From Saccharibacillus deserti (GTDB lineage: Bacteria; Bacillota; Bacilli; Paenibacillales; Paenibacillaceae), in assembly GCF_013618475.1 (NCBI RefSeq), contig NZ_JABJVN010000008.1, forward strand, positions 168,545 through 232,544: DNA of 64,000 nt, in the 5' to 3' direction. Below, in pieces: positions 17,092 to 24,893 of this stretch. The notes below the pieces were generated by a model, which did not search any database, had not been told where the DNA came from, and saw nothing but the letters and a program-made list of their open reading frames with translations. The translations under genes and the position numbers were made by a program. Positions within the stretch are counted from its first letter, which is position 1, and every line of letters begins with the position of its first letter.

Positions 17092-17691
17092 TTACTCCGA
17101 ATCGCGGGTAAAATAAGCTTCGGCCCGCCGACTCGCCCAGAACGAGAACGCGAGGAACGCCGCTACGTAGAGCAGCTCGTACGGCCGCTCGATAAATCGG
17201 CCGAGATCGTGTCCCACATACGATACGGCCAGCACCATAATCGCTTTACCACAGGCGATCGCCAGCAGAAAAGCAAGTTTCGGCATCCGTACGATCGCCG
17301 CCGCGGTGTTGACGATCGCGAATGGACCCACCGGCATCATGCTCAGGATAAAAACAAAGCTGAATGCGTTGCGGCGCGCCCACAGCAGGCTTTTTTGCGC
17401 TTTGGGACGCTGCGACCAGCGCTGGAAGTAAGGACGCGACGCGATGGCCCGCACGATCAGGAACGTCGTCATACAGCCCGCGACCAGCCCGATCCACGAA
17501 TACAGAAAACCGAGCCACAGTCCGTACGCCGCCGCGTTTACGCCTACGATCACCGCGGTCGGCAGCGGGGGAACGAACGATTTCAGAAACGTCAGGAAAA
17601 TGCCCGGCAGCGGGCCAAGTGCGCGGAAACGTTCGATCCATTCGCGCAAATGTTCTTCCGTCATATACGATAAAAGGTCCATATTCAGCAA
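17092..17691 (-). CDS. TVP38/TMEM64 (VTT domain) membrane protein
   Basis: 199 residues if translation starts at the TTG at 17689-17691, which sits 7 bases from an AAAGGAG site. The ATG at 17680-17682 is three codons later and leaves an overly long 16-base spacer. The body has five hydrophobic segments and the VTT/SNARE-associated pattern: FLKSFVPPLPTAVIVGVNAAAYG, GCMTTFLIVR, and PVGPFAIVNTAAA. VTT proteins (DedA superfamily) are linked to lipid scrambling and membrane homeostasis. Encoded alone, divergent from a cupin gene. Confidence 0.82.
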   Translation of the reverse strand: MLNMDLLSYMTEEHLREWIERFRALGPLPGIFLTFLKSFVPPLPTAVIVGVNAAAYGLWLGFLYSWIGLVAGCMTTFLIVRAIASRPYFQRWSQRPKAQKSLLWARRNAFSFVFILSMMPVGPFAIVNTAAAIVRMPKLAFLLAIACGKAIMVLAVSYVGHDLGRFIERPYELLYVAAFLAFSFWASRRAEAYFTRDSE

Positions 17692-17901
17692 GAAGGTACT
17701 CCTTTGCGGGTTACTGGGCCGGACTTGTCCGGTATATCCGCTATTATAGCGGGTAAACGGACTTTTTTGCCGTGAAATTGTGGATTTTCTTGCCGCACGC
17801 CGTATTGCTGGCCCGCCGCCGCGGGTAATCCTTCCCATATCCCATACGGCCGGAAGCGGAAGATCCGCGGCCCGGCAATCCACTACACGGAGGTCTTGAC
17901 G

Positions 17902-18411
17902 ATGAACGAACCCCGCGATCCGCAGCTTTTTTATTTTGAAGACGACGGCATCCTGCCCAACAATCCCAAACTGCCCGTGGTTTTGTACCCCGGCGCCCTG
18001 AGCGGCAAGCCCGAATGGGCCGAGTCGGTGTTCAACGGCTGCGGATGGCACAACAGTTGGGAGAACGGCGTATTCGACTACCACCACTATCACAGCAACG
18101 CGCACGAAGTGCTTGGCGTGACGCACGGTACGATCCTGATCAAGCTCGGCGGCGAGAACGGAAGCTCGTTCGATCTGCAGGCGGGCGACGTGATCGTGCT
18201 GCCGGCCGGTACCGGACACAAACGGATTACGGCAAGCGCGGATTTCCGGATTGTAGGCGCCTATCCCGAAGGGATGGACTATAACACTCGGCTTGGGAAC
18301 GACGGACGGCGCGAGCAGGCGATCGAAGAAATTGCCCGGGTTCCGCTTCCCAAAACCGATCCCGTATACGGCGACAAAGGCCCTCTGCTGGAGCATTGGC
18401 AGATTCGTTGA
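17902..18411 (+). CDS. Cupin-domain protein, YjlB-like
   Basis: 169 residues from the ATG at 17902 (GGAGG 8 bases upstream; a TTG two codons earlier is too close to the ribosome site). Single cupin barrel: motif 1 HHYHSNAHEVLGVTHG supplies metal ligands (HYH...E...H) and motif 2 LPAGTGHKRI the last His. It resembles B. subtilis YjlB, whose function is unknown. Probably a cytosolic metal-binding enzyme acting on a small substrate. Transcribed alone. Confidence 0.85.
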   Translation: MNEPRDPQLFYFEDDGILPNNPKLPVVLYPGALSGKPEWAESVFNGCGWHNSWENGVFDYHHYHSNAHEVLGVTHGTILIKLGGENGSSFDLQAGDVIVLPAGTGHKRITASADFRIVGAYPEGMDYNTRLGNDGRREQAIEEIARVPLPKTDPVYGDKGPLLEHWQIR

Positions 18412-18553
18412 GCCGTCCGAACATATTTCTGTCTTCGTATAGAGAGAGCCGACTTTCCGCTCCAATCTATGGTATGATTTTCTTGCCTTTGCAGCGGCGG
18501 AGTCGACGCCTCCATACGAATCATTACTTTAACAGACAGGAGTTCCCACGTTC

Positions 18554-20170
18554 ATGAATGCCGCCTTTTCTACCTTTATCGCGCTGTTCGCCATTTCGGG
18601 CGTGCTCAGCATTTTGCTTGCTCTGTACGCTTCTTTGCAAAAGACACGCTTCTCGGGCATGCACTTGTTCGTCTGGATGTCCGTCGCGACCGCGATCTAT
18701 ACCTTCGGCAGTTCGTTGGAACTGGCCAGTCCGTCGCTTGGGAACATCAAGTTCTGGATTGCATTCGAATATTTCGGGCTGCCGTTCATCTCGCCGCTCA
18801 ACCTGCTTGTCATCTTCCATTATGTAGGGCGAGAACGGATGATGACGCCCCGTGCGACCGCCGCTTTCCTCGCTCTGCCCGCGCTGACCTGCCTGCTGAT
18901 GCTGACCAACAACCTGCACGGACTCGTCTATCAACAAATGGAACTTCGCGCCGACGCCCCCTGGCCTCTGGCCGAATTTGCGATGGGTCCGTGGTATGTC
19001 GTCAACGGCAGCTACACGCTGGGATGCGGCGTGGTCGGCATGTGGCTGCTCGCCCGCCATCTGCGCCAAACGCTGAACGTCTACCGCAAGCAGACCGCTA
19101 CCATGCTGGTCAGCTTGTTTCTGCCGATCGGCTCCTCCCTGATCTATATTATGAATCTCACTCCTTACCATATCGATCCGGTTCCCGCCACCATGAGTCT
19201 GACCAATTTGCTGTACTGCTGGGCGCTTCTCTCGGGCGGCATGCTCACCTCGACTCCGGTCGTGCGCGAAAACATCCTGGAGAGCATGCGCGACGGCGTA
19301 CTGGTACTCGATCCGGCCGGACGGATCGCCGACTACAACAAAGCCGCTTCCCTGCTGTTTCCGTTCCTCGCTTCCCAGCTGATCGGCGAACGTGCGGCGG
19401 ACGTCTTTCCCAAGGAAAGGCTGCGGCCGGAAGATGCCGATATGCAGTTTCTCGAAGCGGAAGAAAGTCAGATCGAATGGCTGGCAGACCATGAAGTCCG
19501 CTTTTACCGGATCCGTTCGTCCCCCGTCTTTCACAAGAGGGGAGGCGGAGCGGCCGGGAGAACGGTGGTCATCTTGGATGTCACCGAGAATGTCCGGCTC
19601 CACCGCAGACTCGAGCGGATGGCTACCCATGACGGCATGACGCAGATCTACAACCGCTCGCACTTTGTGGAATGCTCGGAACGGCTCCTTGCCGATTCGC
19701 GAAGCACGCTCGAACCGCTGACGGTCGCTCTGCTGGATATCGACCGATTCAAGTCGGTCAACGACAGCTACGGACACGACGTGGGCGATCATGTGATTCG
19801 CCATGTCGTGCATATCTGTCAGGCGCATCTCGGCGAACGCGATGTCTTCGGCCGTTACGGAGGGGAAGAATTCGCCTTGTGCATGCCGGGCCGGCCTACT
19901 TCGGACGCTTACGGTCTGCTGGAGCGCATCCGCCTGGGGCTGGCCGCCGAGCCGGTCATGACCGCTGCCGGACCGGTCGGAGTGACCGCAAGTTTCGGCC
20001 TGGTGGAAGCCCTGCCCGATCAGCCGCTGAAAGTACTGACCAAGCTGGCGGACGACGCCCTGTACGTCGCCAAACAAAACGGACGCAACCAGGTCCGGAT
20101 CGCCCCGGACGGGCAGGGTCCGGCAGACGAAAGCATTGCCCCTTCTCCGCACGGATCGCCGGACGCATAG
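18554..20170 (+). CDS. Membrane-bound diguanylate cyclase (7TM-PAS-GGDEF)
   Basis: 538 residues. Residues 1-225 contain seven membrane helices of the histidine-kinase N-terminal 7TM type (GSSLELAS, IAFEYFGLPF, GPWYVVNGSYTLG). Residues about 235-350 form a PAS-like sensor (MRDGVLVLDPAGRIADYN). Residues about 360-525 form a GGDEF domain with LLDIDRFKSVNDSYGHDVGD and the intact signature RYGGEEF, so cyclic-di-GMP synthesis is expected. The RxxD inhibitory site normally five residues before the signature is absent (sequence there is ERDVFG), suggesting no product inhibition. Membrane or extracellular signal unknown. Confidence 0.88.
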   Translation: MNAAFSTFIALFAISGVLSILLALYASLQKTRFSGMHLFVWMSVATAIYTFGSSLELASPSLGNIKFWIAFEYFGLPFISPLNLLVIFHYVGRERMMTPRATAAFLALPALTCLLMLTNNLHGLVYQQMELRADAPWPLAEFAMGPWYVVNGSYTLGCGVVGMWLLARHLRQTLNVYRKQTATMLVSLFLPIGSSLIYIMNLTPYHIDPVPATMSLTNLLYCWALLSGGMLTSTPVVRENILESMRDGVLVLDPAGRIADYNKAASLLFPFLASQLIGERAADVFPKERLRPEDADMQFLEAEESQIEWLADHEVRFYRIRSSPVFHKRGGGAAGRTVVILDVTENVRLHRRLERMATHDGMTQIYNRSHFVECSERLLADSRSTLEPLTVALLDIDRFKSVNDSYGHDVGDHVIRHVVHICQAHLGERDVFGRYGGEEFALCMPGRPTSDAYGLLERIRLGLAAEPVMTAAGPVGVTASFGLVEALPDQPLKVLTKLADDALYVAKQNGRNQVRIAPDGQGPADESIAPSPHGSPDA

Positions 20171-20233
20171 CCGCAGGTCTGTGCCGGAGATCGCCAGCCT
20201 TTACGAATGATGTACAGAAAGAAGGGATTCCGT

Positions 20234-21733
20234 ATGAAATTCGAACACTATGTCCAATATGACGCGGTCGGTCTGGCCCAGCTGCTGAGCAGCCGGGAAG
20301 TCTCCGCCGTCGAACTGGCGGAAGCCGCGCTGTCCCGGATGGATCAAGTCAATCCGTCCCTGAACGCCGTCGTCCGCGACCGGCGCGAAGCGGCTCTTGC
20401 CGAAGCGGCGGCGGCTCCTTCCCCAAGCGCGGAACGCCCTTTTTCCGGCGTTCCGTATCTGCTCAAAGACATCTCGCAGGCGCTTGCGGGCGAACCGCTC
20501 ACTTCCGGTTCGGCCCTGCTCAAAGGAAATGTCGCGCGCCGCGACTCCAACTACGTCGCCCGCCTGCGGGCCGGCGGCCTGATCCCGCTCGGGCACACGA
20601 ACACGCCCGAATTCGGGCTCAAGAACATCACCGAACCGGCCCTGTACGGGCCGGCGCGCAATCCGTGGAATCCGCAGTATTCCCCGGGCGGCTCCAGCGG
20701 CGGCGCGGCGGCCGCGGTCGCCTCGGGCATCGTGCCCGCCGCCGGCGCCAGCGACGGCGGCGGGTCGATCCGCATCCCGGCGTCGTTCACCGGCCTGTTC
20801 GGTCTCAAACCGACGCGCGGCCGCACCCCGGTCGGCCCCGGCATCGGCCGCCAATGGCAGGGCGCGTCGATCGACTTCGCCTTGTCGCGCACCGTGCGCG
20901 ACAGCGCCGCGCTGCTGGACCTGCTGCAGGTGCTGCAGCAGGAAGCCGCTTTCCAGACGCCCCTCTATCCGGGCATCTACGCCCAAGACATAGGGACGCC
21001 TCATCCGCGCCCGCTGCGGATCGCTTTTACGACCGCTTCGCCGGTCGGCACGCCCGTCGGCGAAGACGCCGTGCAGGCGGTACTCAAGACCGTAAAATGG
21101 CTTGAGCAGCAGGGCCACCATGTCGAAGAGAAGCTCAGCCCCGTCAACGGCGTACGGCTGATGGAGAATTATTACACGATGAACGCGGGCGAAGTGTCCG
21201 CTATGTTCCTCTCGCTGGAAGGAATGCTGGGGCGCGCCATTCGGCCCGATGAGGTCGATATCATCACGTGGGTCTTTGCCGAAGCCGGCAAAAACGTCTC
21301 CGCGGCCGAATTCGTGCACAGCCTGAACGAATGGGACGTTGCCGCGGCGCAGATGGCCGAATTGTCGGCCCGCTTCGATCTGTATGTCACGCCGGCAAGC
21401 GCCTTCCCGGCTCCGCGCGTCGGCGAACTGACTTATACGCCGGAGCAGGCCGCTCCGTGGATGACGGTAAGCGAGCGGTCTGCGGGCGAACAGCGGCAGA
21501 TGCTGTACGATATTTTCGAACGCAGCCTGACCTATACCCCGTTCACCCAGCTCGCCAATCTGACCGGCCAGCCCGCGACCAGTCTGCCGCTGCATCTGAC
21601 CGAAGACGGCCTGCCGCTCGGCGTGCAGATGATCGCCTCCAAAGGCCGCGAAGACCTGCTGCTGCGCATCGCCGCCCAGCTGGAACAGTCGGATCTGTGG
21701 GTCGGGATGAACGGCAATCCGATGCTCGGTTAA
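20234..21733 (+). CDS. Amidase signature family hydrolase
   Basis: 499 residues from the ATG at 20234 (GAAGGGA site); an earlier ATG nine codons upstream lacks a ribosome site. Amidase signature triad complete: Lys78 (PYLLKDI), cis-Ser154 (SPGGSSGGA) and nucleophile Ser178 (GASDGGGSIRIPAS). The length and a long insertion (about 220-330) place it among the broad-specificity, 6-aminohexanoate-cyclic-dimer hydrolase/NylA-like amidases rather than GatA, which requires gatC/gatB partners that are absent here. Cytosolic; substrate unknown. Confidence 0.88.
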   Translation: MKFEHYVQYDAVGLAQLLSSREVSAVELAEAALSRMDQVNPSLNAVVRDRREAALAEAAAAPSPSAERPFSGVPYLLKDISQALAGEPLTSGSALLKGNVARRDSNYVARLRAGGLIPLGHTNTPEFGLKNITEPALYGPARNPWNPQYSPGGSSGGAAAAVASGIVPAAGASDGGGSIRIPASFTGLFGLKPTRGRTPVGPGIGRQWQGASIDFALSRTVRDSAALLDLLQVLQQEAAFQTPLYPGIYAQDIGTPHPRPLRIAFTTASPVGTPVGEDAVQAVLKTVKWLEQQGHHVEEKLSPVNGVRLMENYYTMNAGEVSAMFLSLEGMLGRAIRPDEVDIITWVFAEAGKNVSAAEFVHSLNEWDVAAAQMAELSARFDLYVTPASAFPAPRVGELTYTPEQAAPWMTVSERSAGEQRQMLYDIFERSLTYTPFTQLANLTGQPATSLPLHLTEDGLPLGVQMIASKGREDLLLRIAAQLEQSDLWVGMNGNPMLG

Positions 21734-21762
21734 TCGGTGAGGTACATCAGATATTTTGTTCC

Positions 21763-21810
21763 AAAAAGCTGCCCCGGTCGGTTATTCGATTCGGCGGCAG
21801 CTTTTCTTTT
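21763..21810. terminator. Terminator between the amidase and DUF1835/SnoaL genes
   Basis: AAAAGCTGCC (21764-21773) pairs with GGCAGCTTTT (21796-21805), followed by CTTTT on the plus strand and AAAA upstream for the minus strand. Confidence 0.8.
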
Positions 21811-21841
21811 TGGCGCTTATCCAGAGCTCGCGAACTTTTGC

Positions 21842-22603
21842 TCACTCATAAACAAACCATACTTCACGGATCAGCGCGTCTCTCGTTTCATAGATCGCTG
21901 CCGCAGATACGGCTTCGTCCGAGCCTTTTCGCGTTATCCGTTCATGGTCGATCACCCGACTGCCGATCACCATTCGGTTGACCAATTCCGCATGGACGTT
22001 ATCAACCTCGAAGCGCTTGCGATAGCGCTCGCGCATCGCCTCGCGTCCTTCTGCGATCAGTGACCCGTCCAGCAGGTTATACAGCTTTGCATCTTCCGCA
22101 TACACGTTCAGAAAGCCTTCCAGATCATGGGCGTTGTATCGGTCAAGCTGCCGCTGTGCAAGTTCCTCGGCTGTCCCGAACTCGGGAATCTTTTGCTGTT
22201 CGACTACTTCTACAGCCTTTCTCGCTCGAAGCGGTCTGACTTCGTACATCCGCATCTGCCGGGGTACTCCTCTAAACTCCAGCCTGCCGGCGTAGACAAG
22301 AGACGTAAGCCGATGATTGAGGAAGTCATCATCAAGCCGTTCTGACCCATTCATTTCGCCAAGCCAGCCCAGACGCCGAACCCAGCCCTTCCGGTTTTCC
22401 AGGTCTGCAAGAGGGCCGTAAGCCAAGCAGTCGTGAAATCCAAATACCTGATACTCTCCGCCTCGGATTTCCGACTGCAGCACCATCTTCAGACTGCCGG
22501 CTGTTGTCGAGTCCAATGCGATATGTACAAGGTCCAATCCGCTCAAGTCCATGGACCCGAGCTGCTCTTTTTCGCGGTCCTGTTCTCTCCTGTTGTTTTT
22601 CAT
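21842..22603 (-). CDS. Chimeric protein: DUF1835/DUF3658 remnant fused to SnoaL-like domain
   Basis: 253 residues from the ATG at 22601-22603 (GGAGG site). Residues 26-80 match the start of DUF1835 (LDLVHIALDSTTAGSLKMVL, FHDCLAYGPLADLENRKGW). Residues about 90-123 resemble the very end of the DUF3658 partner domain (DDDFLNHRLTSLVYAGRLEF, MRMYEVRPL), so roughly 100 residues normally between them are missing although the frame is intact. Residues 145-253 form a SnoaL/NTF2-like domain (LDRYNAHDLEGFLNVYAEDA, a possible ligand-binding cone). The fusion may be a deletion product still translated, or a new protein. Function unknown. Confidence 0.6.
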   Translation of the reverse strand: MKNNRREQDREKEQLGSMDLSGLDLVHIALDSTTAGSLKMVLQSEIRGGEYQVFGFHDCLAYGPLADLENRKGWVRRLGWLGEMNGSERLDDDFLNHRLTSLVYAGRLEFRGVPRQMRMYEVRPLRARKAVEVVEQQKIPEFGTAEELAQRQLDRYNAHDLEGFLNVYAEDAKLYNLLDGSLIAEGREAMRERYRKRFEVDNVHAELVNRMVIGSRVIDHERITRKGSDEAVSAAAIYETRDALIREVWFVYE

Positions 22604-22785
22604 ATTAATCCCTCCTGCAGCTTTGTAAGTTTTCCGATGCTGCTCGTCATAGATTCCTTTTTGATTGTAACTTTTTTGCGGTCGACCGCATAAGACGTTG
22701 TAGATACCTCTTTCCCGATTGCCTGTTCCCACTTTCGTGTAATAATCTAACAAGACATCTTAGCGCCGTGCGAGGAGGGTTTTCC

Positions 22786-23697
22786 ATGATTACGATCGGA
22801 CTTACCAATTTCAGCGACCATGACGAGCTGTACGGCAAAAAGAAACCCGCCGAACGGCTGCAGGCTTACAGCGAAACGTTCAAACTGGTCGAACTGGACA
22901 GTTCGTTTTACGCGATCCAACCGGTCAAAAACTATGAAAAGTGGGTCTCCCAGACCCCCGACGATTTTGGATTCGTGATCAAGGCCTACCAGGGCATGAC
23001 CGGACACCTGCGCGAGAAAAAGAATTATTTCGACACGCCGGAAGAAATGTTCGCCGCTTTTCATACCAGCCTTGCGCCCGTTATCGAAGCGGACAAACTG
23101 ACGATGGCCCTGTTCCAATACCCGCCCTGGTTCGACTGTACACGCGAGAACGTGGAGAAGCTGCGCGTCACGCGCGAATTCATGAAAGACGTCCCGTGCG
23201 CGCTCGAATTCCGGCATCAATCGTGGTACTCGCCGCAGTTTCAAGACAAGACGCTCGACTTTATGCGCAAAGAAGGCTGGATTCAGACCGTCGTCGACGA
23301 GCCACAGGCCGGCAGCGGTTCGATTCCGATCATCGCGCATGCGACCAGCGACGAAGCGACCTATGTCCGGATGCACGGACGCAACGTCGGCGGCTGGCAC
23401 AAGAGCAGCGATCCGAACTGGCGCAAGCTGCGCTATCTGTACCGCTACAGCACCGAGGAATTGACCGAGTGGCGCGATATCCTGCTCGATCTGGACAAAC
23501 AGAGCAAGCACGTCTACGTCGCGTTCAACAACAATTCCGACAAGGATGCCACGCCCAACGCGCTTGAGCTGATGGAACTGCTCGGCCAGCCGATTCCTCC
23601 GGGAGCGCCGTGGCCGCCGCAGGAGACCGCCGGAGAAACGCCGGCAGGCGGCAAGTCGGAACCGCAGGACGAGCCTCAGCAGGAGAAACTGTTCTAG
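22786..23697 (+). CDS. DUF72 family protein
   Basis: 303 residues from the ATG at 22786 with a GAGGAGG site; an upstream in-frame start lacks one. DUF72 TIM-barrel fold with the conserved N-terminal IGLTNFSDHDELY, ELDSSFYAIQ, FGFVIKAYQGMTGH, LEFRHQSWY, YVRMHGRN and VYVAFNNN motifs; relatives include B. subtilis YunF and E. coli YecE. Biochemical role is unknown; structural resemblance to endonuclease IV-like barrels is noted in the family. The C-terminal 25 residues are a Pro/Glu-rich tail. Divergent from the preceding chimeric gene. Confidence 0.88.
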   Translation: MITIGLTNFSDHDELYGKKKPAERLQAYSETFKLVELDSSFYAIQPVKNYEKWVSQTPDDFGFVIKAYQGMTGHLREKKNYFDTPEEMFAAFHTSLAPVIEADKLTMALFQYPPWFDCTRENVEKLRVTREFMKDVPCALEFRHQSWYSPQFQDKTLDFMRKEGWIQTVVDEPQAGSGSIPIIAHATSDEATYVRMHGRNVGGWHKSSDPNWRKLRYLYRYSTEELTEWRDILLDLDKQSKHVYVAFNNNSDKDATPNALELMELLGQPIPPGAPWPPQETAGETPAGGKSEPQDEPQQEKLF

Positions 23698-23702
23698 CCC
23701 AA

Positions 23703-23749
23703 GAAGACCGCTCCTACGCCTTGAAGGCGAAACAGGAGCGGTCTTTGTT
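23703..23749. terminator. Bidirectional terminator
   Basis: Perfect 12-bp stem AAGACCGCTCCT/AGGAGCGGTCTT (23704-23715, 23734-23745) with an inner CGCCTT/AAGGCG hairpin, lying between convergent genes. Confidence 0.9.
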
Positions 23750-23783
23750 GTATGCGTCCGTATTCGGTTTCGTTTCCCTCGCT

Positions 23784-24386
23784 CTACTTAAACCATTTCA
23801 GGCGCTCTTCGAGCGGTTTGAACTGCTTCTCGCCGGCCGGTGCGGTCGGCTTGCCGAACGGCATCTGCGCGATCAGCTTCCAGCTCTCCGGAATGTCCCA
23901 TTCCGCTTTGGCTTTCTCGTCGATCAGCGGGTTGTAATGCTGGAGCGTAGCGCCGTAGCCTTCGGCTTCGAGCAGTGTCCAGATCGCGTACTGATGCATG
24001 CCGGAAGACTGCTGCGACCAGATCGGGAAGTTATCCTGATAAGCCTGGAACTGCTCCTGCATCCCGCGGATCACCGATTCGTCTTCGAAAAAGAGAATGG
24101 TGCCGTAGCCCGCTTTGAAGCTGTTCATTTTTTCCTGAGTCGGTCCGAAATTGCCTTCCGGCACGATTTCTTTCAGAATGGCCGTCGTAAAGTCCCACAG
24201 TCTGTCATGATGCTCGCCGAGCAGCACGACGACGCGCGCGCTCTGCGAATTGAACGACGATGGCACATGCAGCAGCGTCTGCTCGATCAAATCGCGAATC
24301 TTGTCGTCGGATGTCGTCTGTTCCTTGCTGATTCCGTAGATACTGCGTCTGTTCTTCATCAGTTCCAGCATACTTTCGGTCGTCAA
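23784..24386 (-). CDS. Nitroreductase family protein (YdgI/Hbn1-like)
   Basis: 200 residues starting at TTG (24384-24386), 8 bases from GGGGAGG; the frame is open further upstream but without a ribosome site. FMN-binding nitroreductase fold of the fatty-acid-repression (Frm2/Hbn1) subgroup: MKNRRSIYGI binds FMN phosphate, VPSSFNSQSARVVVLLGE is the conserved substrate/FMN stretch, and GMHQYAIWTLLEAEGYGATLQHYNP contacts the dimer-interface flavin. It probably reduces nitro or quinone compounds with NAD(P)H. A SigA promoter is predicted upstream. Confidence 0.85.
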   Translation of the reverse strand: MTTESMLELMKNRRSIYGISKEQTTSDDKIRDLIEQTLLHVPSSFNSQSARVVVLLGEHHDRLWDFTTAILKEIVPEGNFGPTQEKMNSFKAGYGTILFFEDESVIRGMQEQFQAYQDNFPIWSQQSSGMHQYAIWTLLEAEGYGATLQHYNPLIDEKAKAEWDIPESWKLIAQMPFGKPTAPAGEKQFKPLEERLKWFK

Positions 24387-24444
24387 CCTAAACGCCTCCC
24401 CAAAGTTAGTCCGCTCCCGCATCTGCACGCCAACGGCCCAATTT

Positions 24445-24473
24445 ATTATTACCCCAGCCGGCCTCCTTTTCAA
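24445..24473 (-). promoter_or_regulatory. Predicted SigA promoter of the nitroreductase gene
   Basis: On the minus strand: TTGAAA (24468-24473), a 16-base spacer and TAATAA (24446-24451), about 60 bases ahead of the TTG start. Confidence 0.5.
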
Positions 24474-24503
24474 GCAGGCATGCCCAATTCCCCCTTTTCG
24501 TCA

Positions 24504-24526
24504 AGTAAGCGCTATCGAAATCGATA
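24504..24526. promoter_or_regulatory. cre-like site overlapping an inverted repeat
   Basis: AGTAAGCGCTATCG (24504-24517) fits the CcpA box TGWAANCGNTNWCA at all core positions, missing only the two end bases. It overlaps a perfect inverted repeat TATCGA-AA-TCGATA (24513-24526). It is placed about 25 bases ahead of the SigB-like promoter of the amylase leader, so carbon control of the downstream transcription is plausible. Confidence 0.45.
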
Positions 24527-24549
24527 CTTTCGTAAAAAAATTCTTCTTC

Positions 24550-24576
24550 GTTTAGGCCCCCTGTTTTTTTGGGTAA
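24550..24576 (+). promoter_or_regulatory. SigB-like promoter upstream of the structured leader
   Basis: GTTTAG (24550-24555), a 15-base spacer and GGGTAA (24571-24576). The -35 is identical to that of csbD; the spacer is at the upper limit. It would start transcription near 24584, just before the structured element. Confidence 0.45.
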
Positions 24577-24583
24577 CTTGTAT

Positions 24584-24793
24584 TATTCCTTATTAGCGAG
24601 CGAGTACCTTGACCAATCCTGATCAGAGGGTTGCGTTCGCCTGAAACGCATACGCTTTAGGTGCGATTCAGGGGGGAGTAACCTTACTATTAACTTGGTC
24701 AAGGTACGAGCCGAATATCCCGCTGCACGGAAAACCGTTCGATGCTCCCTTTCCGGCTCCCTGACCGATTACCCGATGCCCCGGCATCTTTTT
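24584..24793 (+). ncRNA. Candidate structured RNA / leader with kissing loops
   Basis: A perfect 13-bp stem (24604-24616 with 24695-24707) encloses a compact fold: P2 CCUGA/UCAGG (24618-24622, 24668-24672), P3 UGCGUU/AACGCA (24632-24637, 24645-24650), P4 CGC/GCG (24653-24655, 24663-24665) and P5 AGUA/UACU (24677-24688). The seven-base loops of P3 and P4 are complementary over five bases (24640-24644 with 24657-24661), as in kissing-loop riboswitches. A second stem GAGCCG/CGGCUC (24708-24713, 24754-24759) stacks directly on the first, and a terminator-like hairpin with five T follows at 24775-24793. It matches no riboswitch class I can recall. It is either a stand-alone small RNA of about 200 bases or an attenuating leader of the amylase gene. 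Confidence 0.55.
24775..24793 (+). terminator. Terminator-like hairpin in the amylase leader
   Basis: GATGC-CCCG-GCATC followed by TTTTTC, 100 bases upstream of the amylase start. Small but correctly shaped. It would end the structured RNA or act as the switchable terminator. Confidence 0.5.
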
Positions 24794-24893
24794 CTAAATT
24801 CCCGGCCTGATGGCATCCGGCTTCCCATTCGTATTTGGATGGACATCCGCATACGCAGCCGCACCCCAACGAATTCGAGGAGGTTTTTTTATC

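Noticed and set aside
24617..24634. PyrR-binding-like sequence (AAUCCUGA...GAGGGUU) in the amylase leader
   Set aside because: Spacing does not fit the PyrR consensus, no pyrimidine gene follows, and the bases are better used in the proposed fold.
24604..24707. Hammerhead-like pieces (CUGAUCAG, UGAAAC) in the structured element
   Set aside because: The conserved CUGANGA and GAAA core with three stems cannot be formed.
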